Source: TMED69 sp964642505
GTDB lineage: Bacteria; Pseudomonadota; Gammaproteobacteria; Ga0077536
DNA length: 49,565 nt
Direction of reading: 5' to 3'
NCBI GenBank assembly: GCA_964642505.1
Contig: CAZXQY010000007.1
Location: 1-49,565, forward strand
Shown: positions 8,602-16,795 of the stretch, piece by piece
Position numbering within the stretch: the first letter of the stretch is position 1
Layout: the number at the start of each line of letters is the position of its first letter
Notes under the pieces: model-generated
The model's database searches: none
What the model was told of the DNA's origin: nothing
What the model saw: only the letters and a program-made list of their open reading frames with translations
Position numbers and translations under genes: made by a program

Positions 8602-9195
8602 ATGAGTCGAGAAAACCTCACCATTCACAAATCAGCAATCGTTGAGGAAGGCGCGTCTATAGGTAGAGACACCAAAGTTTGGCATTGGACACATGTTTCG
8701 CCGGGCGCAAGAATCGGAGAAAAATGCTCGCTAGGCCAAAACGTGTTTGTTGGAAATAAAGTAATAATCGGTAATAACGTAAAAATTCAGAATAATGTCT
8801 CGGTCTATGACAATGTCGAAATAGAGGATGATGTATTCTGTGGTCCAAGCATGGTATTCACCAATGTTTACAATCCGCGCTCACAAATCTCTAGAAAAGA
8901 CGAGTATCGAGATACACTTATAAGAAAAGGAGCCACACTGGGAGCAAATTGTACGATAATTTGTGGCGTTACTGTTGGAACTTTTGCCTTCGTAGGAGCT
9001 GGAGCAGTCATAAACAAAGATGTGCCGGATTTTGCACTCATCATTGGAGTCCCTGGGAAACAAATTGGATGGATGAGTAGATACGGTGAGCAATTAGATT
9101 TACCCCTCGAAGGAGATGCTAAAACAAAATGCAAAAATACCAATGAGATCTATCAATTAGAAAATGGCTCTTTGAAAATACACTCTGGGCCTTGA
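8602..9195 (+). CDS. wlbB: Left-handed beta-helix N-acetyltransferase, WlbB/WbpD-like
   Basis: A 197-residue acyltransferase built of hexapeptide repeats ([IV]-G-x4 periodicity from IGRDTKVWHWTHVSPGARIGEKCSLG through VKIQNNVSVYDNVEIEDDVFCGP and a GVTVGTFAFVGAGAVI tail). The His in the WHWTHV segment is in the place of the catalytic base of WbpD. It would acetylate the 3-amino group of UDP-2-acetamido-3-amino-2,3-dideoxy-glucuronate with acetyl-CoA. The open frame extends back to 8503 inside wlbA, but the family N-terminus fits ATG 8602, 4 bases after the wlbA stop. It ends 2 bases before the next gene, so the three genes are translated from one message. Confidence 0.87.
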   Translation: MSRENLTIHKSAIVEEGASIGRDTKVWHWTHVSPGARIGEKCSLGQNVFVGNKVIIGNNVKIQNNVSVYDNVEIEDDVFCGPSMVFTNVYNPRSQISRKDEYRDTLIRKGATLGANCTIICGVTVGTFAFVGAGAVINKDVPDFALIIGVPGKQIGWMSRYGEQLDLPLEGDAKTKCKNTNEIYQLENGSLKIHSGP

Positions 9196-9197
9196 TC

Positions 9198-10307
9198 ATG
9201 GAATTCGTTGATCTGAAAAAACAATATCAGCTGCTTAAGAATGAAATTGATCGCCAGATCAAAAAAGTTCTAGAACATGGTCAATATATAAATGGCCCGG
9301 AAATCGAGATTCTGGAGGAGACGCTTTCCAATTATCTGGGAAGCAAAGGGTGTGTTGCTACATCGTCTGGAACGGATGCACTATTGATAGCTTTAATGAC
9401 GCTAGGCATAAAACCGGGAGACGAAGTAATTACTACCCCGTTTAGCTTTATCTCTACCGCTGAAACCATCCTCCTTCTCGGTGCTACGCCTGTCTTTGTC
9501 GATATAAATCCAAAAACATACAACTTAGACCCGAAGCTTATCGACGATTCGATTACTGCCAAAACCAAAGCGATAATGCCAGTTAGCTTATACGGACAAA
9601 TGGCGGACTTGGAATCCATTAACACTGTAGCGAAACAACATGGGCTCGCCGTAATAGAGGATGGCGCTCAAAGCTTTGGTGCCACCTCTCGTGGGAAAAG
9701 ATCTTGTTCGGTTTCAACTATTGGCTGCACCAGTTTTTTCCCATCCAAGCCGTTAGGTTGTTATGGTGACGGAGGTGCATGCTTTTCAAATGACGTCAAA
9801 TTAATAGAAAAGATGAGGGAAATTAGAAATCACGGTCAAAAATCGCGCTACCATCACGCGGAAATTGGAATCAATGGCCGATTAGATACCTTGCAGGCAG
9901 CGATCCTTCTCGCTAAATTTGCGGAGTTTCAGGGAGAAATAAGAAAAAGGTCTGCCATTGGGGAAAGCTACACAAGGGAGATAATCAAAATAAACAAAGG
10001 CGTTTTTACCCCCGAAATTTTGGCAGAAAATACGAGCGTTTTCGCCCAATACACCATAGAGTTAGATAATCGAGATGGAGTTGCTGAAGAACTTCGTAGG
10101 AAGGGTATTCCTACAACCTGCCACTATCCAACCCCACTACACATGCAACCGGCAATTCAAAATCATATTAAAACGGCTAAACGATTTCCAGTAGCGGAGT
10201 CCGCTTCAAAAAGGGTTCTAAGCCTCCCGATGCATCCTTATTTAGACCAGTCTGATATCGAGGAAGTAGTTTCCAAACTTAGCTCTACTTTAAAAAATAT
10301 AGTGTAA
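9198..10307 (+). CDS. wlbC: DegT/DnrJ/EryC1 sugar aminotransferase, WlbC/WbpE-like
   Basis: A 369-residue PLP-dependent aminotransferase of the sugar-nucleotide class. Visible are the N-terminal FVDLKKQY, SSGTDALLIAL phosphate loop, EDGAQSFGA (Asp155, PLP ring nitrogen), the Schiff-base lysine in FFPSKPLGCYGDGG (Lys184) and the NGRLDTLQAAIL segment of the second half. In the WlbA-C pathway it transfers an amino group from glutamate onto C3 of the oxidised UDP-GlcNAc-uronate. ATG 9198 is preferred over the in-frame TTG at 9192 that overlaps the wlbB stop. The next gene begins 59 bases later. Missing from the window are the 6-dehydrogenase (WbpA) before and the 2-epimerase (WlbD/WbpI) after this pathway. 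Confidence 0.92.
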   Translation: MEFVDLKKQYQLLKNEIDRQIKKVLEHGQYINGPEIEILEETLSNYLGSKGCVATSSGTDALLIALMTLGIKPGDEVITTPFSFISTAETILLLGATPVFVDINPKTYNLDPKLIDDSITAKTKAIMPVSLYGQMADLESINTVAKQHGLAVIEDGAQSFGATSRGKRSCSVSTIGCTSFFPSKPLGCYGDGGACFSNDVKLIEKMREIRNHGQKSRYHHAEIGINGRLDTLQAAILLAKFAEFQGEIRKRSAIGESYTREIIKINKGVFTPEILAENTSVFAQYTIELDNRDGVAEELRRKGIPTTCHYPTPLHMQPAIQNHIKTAKRFPVAESASKRVLSLPMHPYLDQSDIEEVVSKLSSTLKNIV

Positions 10308-10366
10308 AGAAACGAAGCTATGAGCAACGACCATACTAAGCAACTTAATCAAAGGTACTAACGAGA

Positions 10367-11365
10367 ATGGAGATAAAAGAAAAAAAATTCTTAGTGATTG
10401 GCGGTGCCGGATTAATAGGTTCGCACACCGTTGATAAGCTTCTATTAGAGAATCCTAAAGAAATAATAATATTCGATAATTTTGTTAGAGGACTCCGATC
10501 TAATTTAATACAATCACTCAAAGATCCGAGAGTCACTATTTACGATATAGGCGGTGATATTTGTCAAACTGATATTTTAAACAGCGCGGTAGAAAAAGTG
10601 GACGGAGTCTTTCATTTAGCAGCATTGTGGTTATTGCAATGCCACGAATATCCTTCGAGCGCCTTTGAAGTGAACATTAAAGGGACATTTAACGTCCTTG
10701 ATGCTTGTACCAAAAACCAAATTGAACGCCTTGTCTACTCGTCATCAGCGTCGGTCTATGGAGACGCCCTCGAAGAACCCATGGGAGAAGATCATCCCTT
10801 CAACAATAAAAACTTTTATGGAGCCACGAAAATATGTGGAGAGTCTATGGCTAGAGCTTTTCACCATCGATATGGGCTTAACTACGTAGGATTGAGATAC
10901 ATGAATGTATATGGCCCGAGACAAGACTATCAGGGTGCCTACATAGCTGTGATTATGAAAATGCTTGATGCGATTGATCGTGGAGAAGGGCCTACCATTT
11001 TAGGTGATGGGAGTGAGGCGTTTGATTTTGTTTCCGTCGAGGATTGTGCTAGAGCTAATGTACGCGCCATGAAAGCCACTACTACGGACGAATTCTACAA
11101 CGTCGGCACGGGAAGCCGAACAACTTTAAAGGAACTTGCCGAAATGTTATTGGAGCTTACAGAGTCTACTCAACCTATTTCTTACAAGGAAAGAAGTGAA
11201 GCAACTCTCGTTAGAAACCGTATCGGATCTCCTGAAAAAGCGGCAAGAGAGATCAATTTTGTTGCAGAGGAAAATCTTCGCGTTGGACTAGAAAAACTTA
11301 TCAGATGGCGAAATTCAGATAAAGAAGCGGTTGAAAGTCGACGAAAAAGAGCTGGACAAAAATAG
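10367..11365 (+). CDS. NAD-dependent epimerase/dehydratase (extended SDR, nucleotide sugar)
   Basis: A 332-residue extended short-chain dehydrogenase. The dinucleotide motif GGAGLIG is at residues 12-18, the catalytic Ser region is YSSSASVYG, and the Tyr151-x3-Lys155 pair is in NFYGATK. The C-terminal half has the sugar-nucleotide-binding LRYMNVYGPRQDYQGAY and the DFVSVEDCARA loop of UDP-glucose 4-epimerase-like enzymes. The reaction may be a C4 epimerisation of the UDP-uronic acid made by the wlb enzymes, but close relatives also include dehydratases and decarboxylases, so the product is unspecified. Its TAG stop overlaps the GTG start of the following asnB by one base (TAGTG), indicating translational coupling. 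Confidence 0.88.
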   Translation: MEIKEKKFLVIGGAGLIGSHTVDKLLLENPKEIIIFDNFVRGLRSNLIQSLKDPRVTIYDIGGDICQTDILNSAVEKVDGVFHLAALWLLQCHEYPSSAFEVNIKGTFNVLDACTKNQIERLVYSSSASVYGDALEEPMGEDHPFNNKNFYGATKICGESMARAFHHRYGLNYVGLRYMNVYGPRQDYQGAYIAVIMKMLDAIDRGEGPTILGDGSEAFDFVSVEDCARANVRAMKATTTDEFYNVGTGSRTTLKELAEMLLELTESTQPISYKERSEATLVRNRIGSPEKAAREINFVAEENLRVGLEKLIRWRNSDKEAVESRRKRAGQK

Positions 11366-13242
11366 TGTGTGGAATTACCGGAATCCTCAACTTAGGCGGA
11401 AAACCCGTTAGCAGAAGTCAGCTCGAGAAAATGACGAGGAGCCTTGCGCATCGAGGTCCCGATGGCGAGGGCTTGCATATCGACAGTGCCGTCGGTTTAG
11501 GGCATAGGAGGCTAAAAATTATAGATTTGTCTGATTCGGCAAAACAACCCATGCAGACCGAAGACGGCAGATTTACAATGGTCTATAACGGAGAAATATA
11601 CAATTTCCTAGAAATTCGGCGAGAACTAAAAAAAGCCGGCCACAGCTTTCAAAGCAGATCGGATTCGGAGGTCTTCCTCAAAGCATTTGCTTACTGGGGT
11701 CCCAATTGCTTTGAGAAATTTAACGGTATGTTCGCCGTGGCGATACACGATCGGATTTTGCGAAAAATATTTCTTGCCCGTGATAGATATGGCATAAAAC
11801 CACTCTACTACTTTCGAAATCACGACAAATTTATGTTTGCTTCGGAAGTGAAAGGACTCTTGGCAAGTGGCGACGTAAAACCCAAGATGAATTTGTTCGG
11901 CCTTGTGGAATACATGAATTTCCAAAACTTTCTGAGTGAAAACACGCTTTTCGAAAATATAAAGCTTTTTCCTCCGGGTTGCTGGTTAGAAATCCCGACA
12001 AATGCGGGCCCAAAACAACTTGTTTTTCAGAGATACTGGGATTTCCAGTTTGAAGAACCCTCAGAGAAAGTCAATGAAGCAGAGATTCTGGAAGAGCTAG
12101 ACCGACTTTTTCAACAAGCCGTATCAAGACAATTAGTAAGTGATGTTGAAATAGGATCATATTTGAGTGGTGGAATCGATTCCGGATCCATAACTGCCCT
12201 TGCGGCAATGGAAAACCCCTATATAAAAACGTTCACGTGTGGGTTTGATCTCACATCCGCTTCGGGGGTTGAATTAAATTTTGATGAGCGAGTTGCTGCA
12301 GAACATATGTCTTATAAGTTTAAAACAGAGCACTACGAAATGGTTTTAAAAGCTGGGGACATGGAGAGAATTCTTCCGAAATATTCATGGCACCTCGAAG
12401 AACCCCGCGTGGGGCAGAGCTACCCCAACTACTATGCGGCTAAATTAGCAAGTAAATTTGTTAAGGTGGTTCTTTCTGGCACCGGAGGAGATGAAGCCTT
12501 CGGCGGCTACCCATGGCGTTATTATAGAGCCGTAATAAACAACAATTTCGACCATTACATCGAAAAGTATTTTAAGTACTGGCAAAGACTTTTACCAGAA
12601 GATTCATTGAAAACTATATTTCGCCCTATTTGGGCTGATGTAGCAGACCTTGATACGAGAGAGATTTTTCGTTCTGTTTTTGCAACTCATAACGAACATT
12701 TAACAAGACCTGAAGATTACGTAAATCATTCTCTATATTTTGAAGCCAAAACATTTTTACACGGGTTGCTGATCGTTGAAGACAAATTGTCAATGGCACA
12801 TAGCCTAGAAACTCGCGTGCCTTTTTTGGATAACGACCTAATAGACTTAGCAACCAGAATTCCGGCACGTCTCAAGTTAGGCAATCTTTCGGAAGTCGTA
12901 TCTTTAAACGAAAATGAGCCGGGCAGCAAAACGGCCAGGTATTTTCAGAAAACTCAAGACGGAAAATTAATTTTAAGACGTTTAATGTCGAGGTATGTCC
13001 CGGAGATCGTAGTAAACAGGGAAAAACAAGGGTTTTCCGCTCCCGATTCCAGTTGGTTTAAGGGTGATAGTATAGAATACGTTAAAAATCTACTTCTTAA
13101 TCCCGAAGCCGCCATTTACGAATTTCTCGATAGAGAAGAATGCTATCGATTAATTAATCAGCATCTAACAGGGCAAGCAAATCGGCGGCTTCTAATTTGG
13201 TCGTTACTAAACCTGGAGCATTGGAACAAGACCTTCGCCTAG
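11365..13242 (+). CDS. asnB: Glutamine-hydrolysing asparagine synthase-like amidotransferase
   Basis: A complete 625-residue AsnB-type enzyme. The GTG start puts Cys at position 2 (CGITGIL), the glutaminase nucleophile, followed by AHRGPDGEG, LGHRRL and the MVYNGEIYNF loop; the synthetase half has YLSGGIDSGS (Ser to Gly at the last common loop position) and LSGTGGDEAFGGYPWRYYRA. It transfers glutamine nitrogen to an adenylated carboxylate. Coupling to the upstream epimerase and the diacetamido-uronic acid genes suggests the carboxylate of a uronic acid as substrate, as proposed for WbpS-like proteins, though true asparagine synthesis is not excluded. It shares only the general architecture with the asnB part at window start, so they look like separate paralogues. 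Confidence 0.93.
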   Translation: MCGITGILNLGGKPVSRSQLEKMTRSLAHRGPDGEGLHIDSAVGLGHRRLKIIDLSDSAKQPMQTEDGRFTMVYNGEIYNFLEIRRELKKAGHSFQSRSDSEVFLKAFAYWGPNCFEKFNGMFAVAIHDRILRKIFLARDRYGIKPLYYFRNHDKFMFASEVKGLLASGDVKPKMNLFGLVEYMNFQNFLSENTLFENIKLFPPGCWLEIPTNAGPKQLVFQRYWDFQFEEPSEKVNEAEILEELDRLFQQAVSRQLVSDVEIGSYLSGGIDSGSITALAAMENPYIKTFTCGFDLTSASGVELNFDERVAAEHMSYKFKTEHYEMVLKAGDMERILPKYSWHLEEPRVGQSYPNYYAAKLASKFVKVVLSGTGGDEAFGGYPWRYYRAVINNNFDHYIEKYFKYWQRLLPEDSLKTIFRPIWADVADLDTREIFRSVFATHNEHLTRPEDYVNHSLYFEAKTFLHGLLIVEDKLSMAHSLETRVPFLDNDLIDLATRIPARLKLGNLSEVVSLNENEPGSKTARYFQKTQDGKLILRRLMSRYVPEIVVNREKQGFSAPDSSWFKGDSIEYVKNLLLNPEAAIYEFLDREECYRLINQHLTGQANRRLLIWSLLNLEHWNKTFA

Positions 13243-13253
13243 GAAAACCTCAT

Positions 13254-14132
13254 CTAAGACCGACTACCTATATTAATGGTATCCTCGATTCCTTTAGAAA
13301 AAGGCCTAAATCGCGTACCAAATTTAGAAGAAAACAAGCTGCTATCAGCGACCAAATCAGTAGCTCTACAAGTGGTTGAGACTTCAAAAAATGGATCCCG
13401 TTTAATAATATTCCCTATAGCGAGTGCTATCTCTTTAATACTGACCACCTCGGAAGAAGCAATATTTAAAGTAACTGAAGCATCAAACACACAAAGCTCC
13501 ATAAGAGCGGAAACTATATCGTCGAGATATGAAAGGCATATTCGAAGGCCTTTGGGATCTTTTTCGCCTTTCTCCTTAGCTTGAAGAACAACCGGTGATC
13601 CTTCCGAAATTGTTTGAATTAAGTTCGGTACTAGTCGACCCGTTTGGTTAGGGCCGTAGACGCCAAAAAGCCTGGCAATGATTACGCGCATTTCAGCGCT
13701 ACCTAAAAGACGCAAAGATTGCTCTGCGTGGATTTTGCTCAAAGCGTACCAGTTAACGAAATTAAGTCTACTAGCTTCATTTGAGGCCTCGAAGGAAGGT
13801 TCATAAACATTGCCAGTGGACAAATATAGAAAACGAGACGCACCGGCCTTTCTAGACAGATTTGCCAACTTAATAGCGGAGTACGTATTCACCATCATTA
13901 AATGATCAATATGTTCAGGCACCTCCCGAAAATATGGGGACTGAGCCATATAAATAACCGTGGATACTCCGGTGGGGATATTGAAGCCATCAGGAATTTC
14001 TCCGCTTCTTGGATCTAGGCCGCTTCCATCTGAGGAGCTAATCCGAACCACATCCCATCCCATATCCTGAGCTTTTATCGACAGGCTCGAACCGATAAAT
14101 CCACGAGCCCCTACAATCATCATTCTTCCCAT
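13254..14132 (-). CDS. NAD-dependent epimerase/dehydratase family protein
   Basis: A 292-residue short-chain dehydrogenase fold: MMIVGARGFIGSS gives the nucleotide-binding motif near residues 4-16, YLSTGNVYEP the active-site Ser/Thr strand, and NWYALSKIHAE the Tyr-x3-Lys pair. The middle contains ARLFGVYGPNQ and LSYLDDIVSAL as in sugar-nucleotide reductases and epimerases such as the RmlD/GalE group. Its stop is 11 bases from the asnB stop (convergent). It is the last gene of the minus-strand run that starts at the wzt remnant. It probably completes synthesis of one activated sugar, but the substrate cannot be assigned. Confidence 0.82.
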   Translation of the reverse strand: MGRMMIVGARGFIGSSLSIKAQDMGWDVVRISSSDGSGLDPRSGEIPDGFNIPTGVSTVIYMAQSPYFREVPEHIDHLMMVNTYSAIKLANLSRKAGASRFLYLSTGNVYEPSFEASNEASRLNFVNWYALSKIHAEQSLRLLGSAEMRVIIARLFGVYGPNQTGRLVPNLIQTISEGSPVVLQAKEKGEKDPKGLRICLSYLDDIVSALMELCVFDASVTLNIASSEVVSIKEIALAIGNIIKRDPFFEVSTTCRATDLVADSSLFSSKFGTRFRPFSKGIEDTINIGSRS

Positions 14133-14152
14133 TTACACCGCCATCTTATAAC

Positions 14153-16003
14153 CTATGATTTCGAGTTACGTAGCCAAAATGCACTCAGTTTTTCCACCTG
14201 GGTGTTTATTATTTGCGACTTTGTATGGTGTTGCCGAATCCAATCTTTGGATTCTTTCTCGAGCGACCTTAAGCGCGATCTATCTTTTATTAAAGGCGCC
14301 AACCCCTCTACTATTCCATCCACACTGTGCTCATTCAAAATTGGGGGCATCTCAGAGTACTGTTTGAGAGTATCCTCTATCGATAGATATGTTAATACGA
14401 CGGCCCCCGCAGACATTCCCTTATACATCACCCCTCCGAAGGCACCCAGTTTAAACTGGTCAACTAAGACATCTGTTGCTTTACACATTCTTTGAAATGG
14501 AATATTCGGAAGAGGTTCTATCCACTGTGTAAAAGAGGAACAATCCGCCTTATCCAGAAATTCTTTACTCTGAGCAACGTTAGCTCCCCACCCGCAACAC
14601 ACTAGTCCAACCTCATGACCTAACCCTCGTAATTCGGCGAATGCTTGCAGAAATATATTGTTACCCTTATCGGCATAACCGGTGCCTTCCACCCAATCGT
14701 GGCGAGTGGGGTGAAAAAACAAGAATTGAGATTTTAACTTTTGAAGTAGCTCGGTCCTAAGTTCAGAAACTCCTTCAATAACATCTCCACTATTCTCATC
14801 GAATGGATGATTTACAAAGGAGACCTTTCCGGGAGCTAGGAATTTTGCTTTTTCAACACAATCTAGATTAGTAACAAATACGTGTTCGGCCCGCCGATAA
14901 GCAAGAGCAGTCAGACGTCCTGTTAGATTGTTTTCAAATGGAATATCCCTCAAAGTACCATGTTCAAAAGCAAAATAGGGGAGATCAGAAAACATAGGCA
15001 AGATCGGATCCGTCGAAAAGGCTATAACGAAATCGAATTTTTCTAGTACTGTCTTCCATTCAGGTATTACAAAGCGGTAGGAACTGCAGTCATCTGTGGT
15101 CAGTTTATCTTCTCTTTCAGGAAATTGCTCTGAAAAATCCGTTACCATAAGCGCCACTTGGTTTTCAAAAAAAGTGTCTTGCTTTTTTGTCGACAGCAAG
15201 GAAGTTTCAAATATCGACAGCAAGGAAGTTACAAAAACCTGATCAATTTTAAAATCCAAAAATCGATAAACGTTTGGTGGCAAATTGTACATAATCTTCT
15301 GTAAAGTATTCCCGGGTTCCAACTGAGCACGTATATTGAAAATCCGGCTCCATAAAGAAATCCAAATGGACTTCAGCAATCTTAACACTCGAAATAACCC
15401 TAATTTCAATCTAACGATCCCACTTTTCCTAACGATCCAATCGATAGTCCGGATACTAAAATTAATGGTCTTCAAGAACAATCTCTTAATAATGTAATTG
15501 ATTAAGGCCTTGATTCGAGTTGCTCTTTCAAAGATCCAATCCGACGAATTGGGAACCCTCAGCTTGCACTGGATCAAGAGTTTCCGCCATAGCTTTTCTT
15601 TTTCTCCTGAAGAACCATCAGCACCACGAACCAAACAATACGCAAGACACGAAGCTAGCTCACCTTGAATAAACCACTCAGGGCGCTCGAAACCTTTTAA
15701 AGGCACTTCAGTCCAATCAGGTCTATAATGATCAATATGGTTCGGGTTGAAATTTCCATCTTCCCATTCAGGGCAACCCATTATGTGATAATAGCCATAA
15801 CAAATGACTACGCATTCAAAACCACATTCGTTCAGCAACTTCGCATTACAATAAGCATTATTAGCGATATTCCCTATCATTAAAATCCTAGGCTTTCTCT
15901 TATTTTGATTTTGGAAGTCACGAACCCATTTTTCGTTTTCCGAACTTAAAAACACTCCTCTAAATACCTCCAGGAAACGATCACCGTTAAAAACCTCAGT
16001 CAA
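14153..16003 (-). CDS. Large glycosyltransferase-like protein (GT-B fold)
   Basis: A 616-residue protein I can place only at fold level. Residues 35-60 (PRILMIGNIANNAYCNAKLLNE) look like an N-terminal GT-B domain, and residues about 430-570 (FFHPTRHDW, QAFAELRGLGHEVGLVCCGWG, LPNIPFQRMCKATDVLVDQFKLGAFGGVMYKGMSAG) match the C-terminal nucleotide-sugar domain of GT4-like enzymes. A basic stretch of about 100 residues between them (190-280) has hydrophobic patches that could touch the membrane. The frame opens with TTG at 16003; a GTG at 15955 with GGAGG 10 bases upstream is an equally good start. It follows the methyltransferase by 4 bases in an operon. Its size, about 200 residues over a normal GT4, is notable. 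Confidence 0.72.
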   Translation of the reverse strand: MTEVFNGDRFLEVFRGVFLSSENEKWVRDFQNQNKRKPRILMIGNIANNAYCNAKLLNECGFECVVICYGYYHIMGCPEWEDGNFNPNHIDHYRPDWTEVPLKGFERPEWFIQGELASCLAYCLVRGADGSSGEKEKLWRKLLIQCKLRVPNSSDWIFERATRIKALINYIIKRLFLKTINFSIRTIDWIVRKSGIVRLKLGLFRVLRLLKSIWISLWSRIFNIRAQLEPGNTLQKIMYNLPPNVYRFLDFKIDQVFVTSLLSIFETSLLSTKKQDTFFENQVALMVTDFSEQFPEREDKLTTDDCSSYRFVIPEWKTVLEKFDFVIAFSTDPILPMFSDLPYFAFEHGTLRDIPFENNLTGRLTALAYRRAEHVFVTNLDCVEKAKFLAPGKVSFVNHPFDENSGDVIEGVSELRTELLQKLKSQFLFFHPTRHDWVEGTGYADKGNNIFLQAFAELRGLGHEVGLVCCGWGANVAQSKEFLDKADCSSFTQWIEPLPNIPFQRMCKATDVLVDQFKLGAFGGVMYKGMSAGAVVLTYLSIEDTLKQYSEMPPILNEHSVDGIVEGLAPLIKDRSRLRSLEKESKDWIRQHHTKSQIINTQVEKLSAFWLRNSKS

Positions 16004-16007
16004 ACAT

Positions 16008-16790
16008 TCACTTTCGTATTGACAGAACTTCGAGGATAGAACGCATTCCGTAATATCTGCCAGGGTAGGCAGATTTCACCTTCGGGCGTCGATTATCACT
16101 CAAATCTAGGCCTCCCTCTACCGCTAAATCAATGATTTCAAAGTCATATCGCGACAACAGGCGCCTAAGATAGTTCTCTGTGACCAACATATTTTGGTCG
16201 CCGCCGGCCATATAACGAAATACCATTTCGAGGGCTGTTCGAACTAGTCGTAAATTTTTCACTAAAATACCTCTGTTTATTATCAGATTGGCATACCAGC
16301 CCCAAGAATTAGCATTTAAATACAACCTGCCTCCGGGTTTCAATACGCGCCTAAATTCACTCAAAGTTTTCGGCATATTCGTGAACATAAAAACCCCATA
16401 ACAAAAAACGCCATCGAACTGCCCAGAATCGAAAGGCAGGTTCTCTGCGCTACCTCTTACTAGGTTTACTTCTACCCCTTTAGTCAAACCATAGAGCTGC
16501 TTTGCCACTTCTAACCGACCTTCATTCAAATCCAAACCGAAACATGAACCATTATTTTTTGCAAGCATCGAAGTCCATTGGCCCAAACCGCAGCCAACGT
16601 CTAGAACTCGATCCAATTTTCTGAACCCTACTTGGTCTACTCTCCGAAGGTAATATTCCCTAGTCCGCATTCCCGAAAGTTCTAATCCTATAAACCCTTT
16701 CTCGTATTCACTTTGGCGGTCCCATAGAGCCCTTTCTAGAAACCATCCCGCTTCGAGAATTTTGGTATAGTCCGAGTCTTCTAAAGTCAT
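16008..16790 (-). CDS. Class I SAM-dependent methyltransferase
   Basis: A 260-residue methyltransferase with a canonical SAM loop, VLDVGCGLGQWTSMLAKN (about residues 62-79), acidic GLDLNEGRL, and the Methyltransf_11 continuation GSAENLPFDSGQFDGVFCYGVFMF and FRRVLKPGGRLYLNANSWGW. The start at 16790 has AGGG 8 bases upstream. It is 5 bases downstream of the transglutaminase-like gene and 4 bases upstream of the large glycosyltransferase, so these three are one transcription unit. In the polysaccharide context it could methylate a sugar hydroxyl or carboxylate; the acceptor is unknown. Confidence 0.87.
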   Translation of the reverse strand: MTLEDSDYTKILEAGWFLERALWDRQSEYEKGFIGLELSGMRTREYYLRRVDQVGFRKLDRVLDVGCGLGQWTSMLAKNNGSCFGLDLNEGRLEVAKQLYGLTKGVEVNLVRGSAENLPFDSGQFDGVFCYGVFMFTNMPKTLSEFRRVLKPGGRLYLNANSWGWYANLIINRGILVKNLRLVRTALEMVFRYMAGGDQNMLVTENYLRRLLSRYDFEIIDLAVEGGLDLSDNRRPKVKSAYPGRYYGMRSILEVLSIRK

Positions 16791-16795
16791 ATCAG

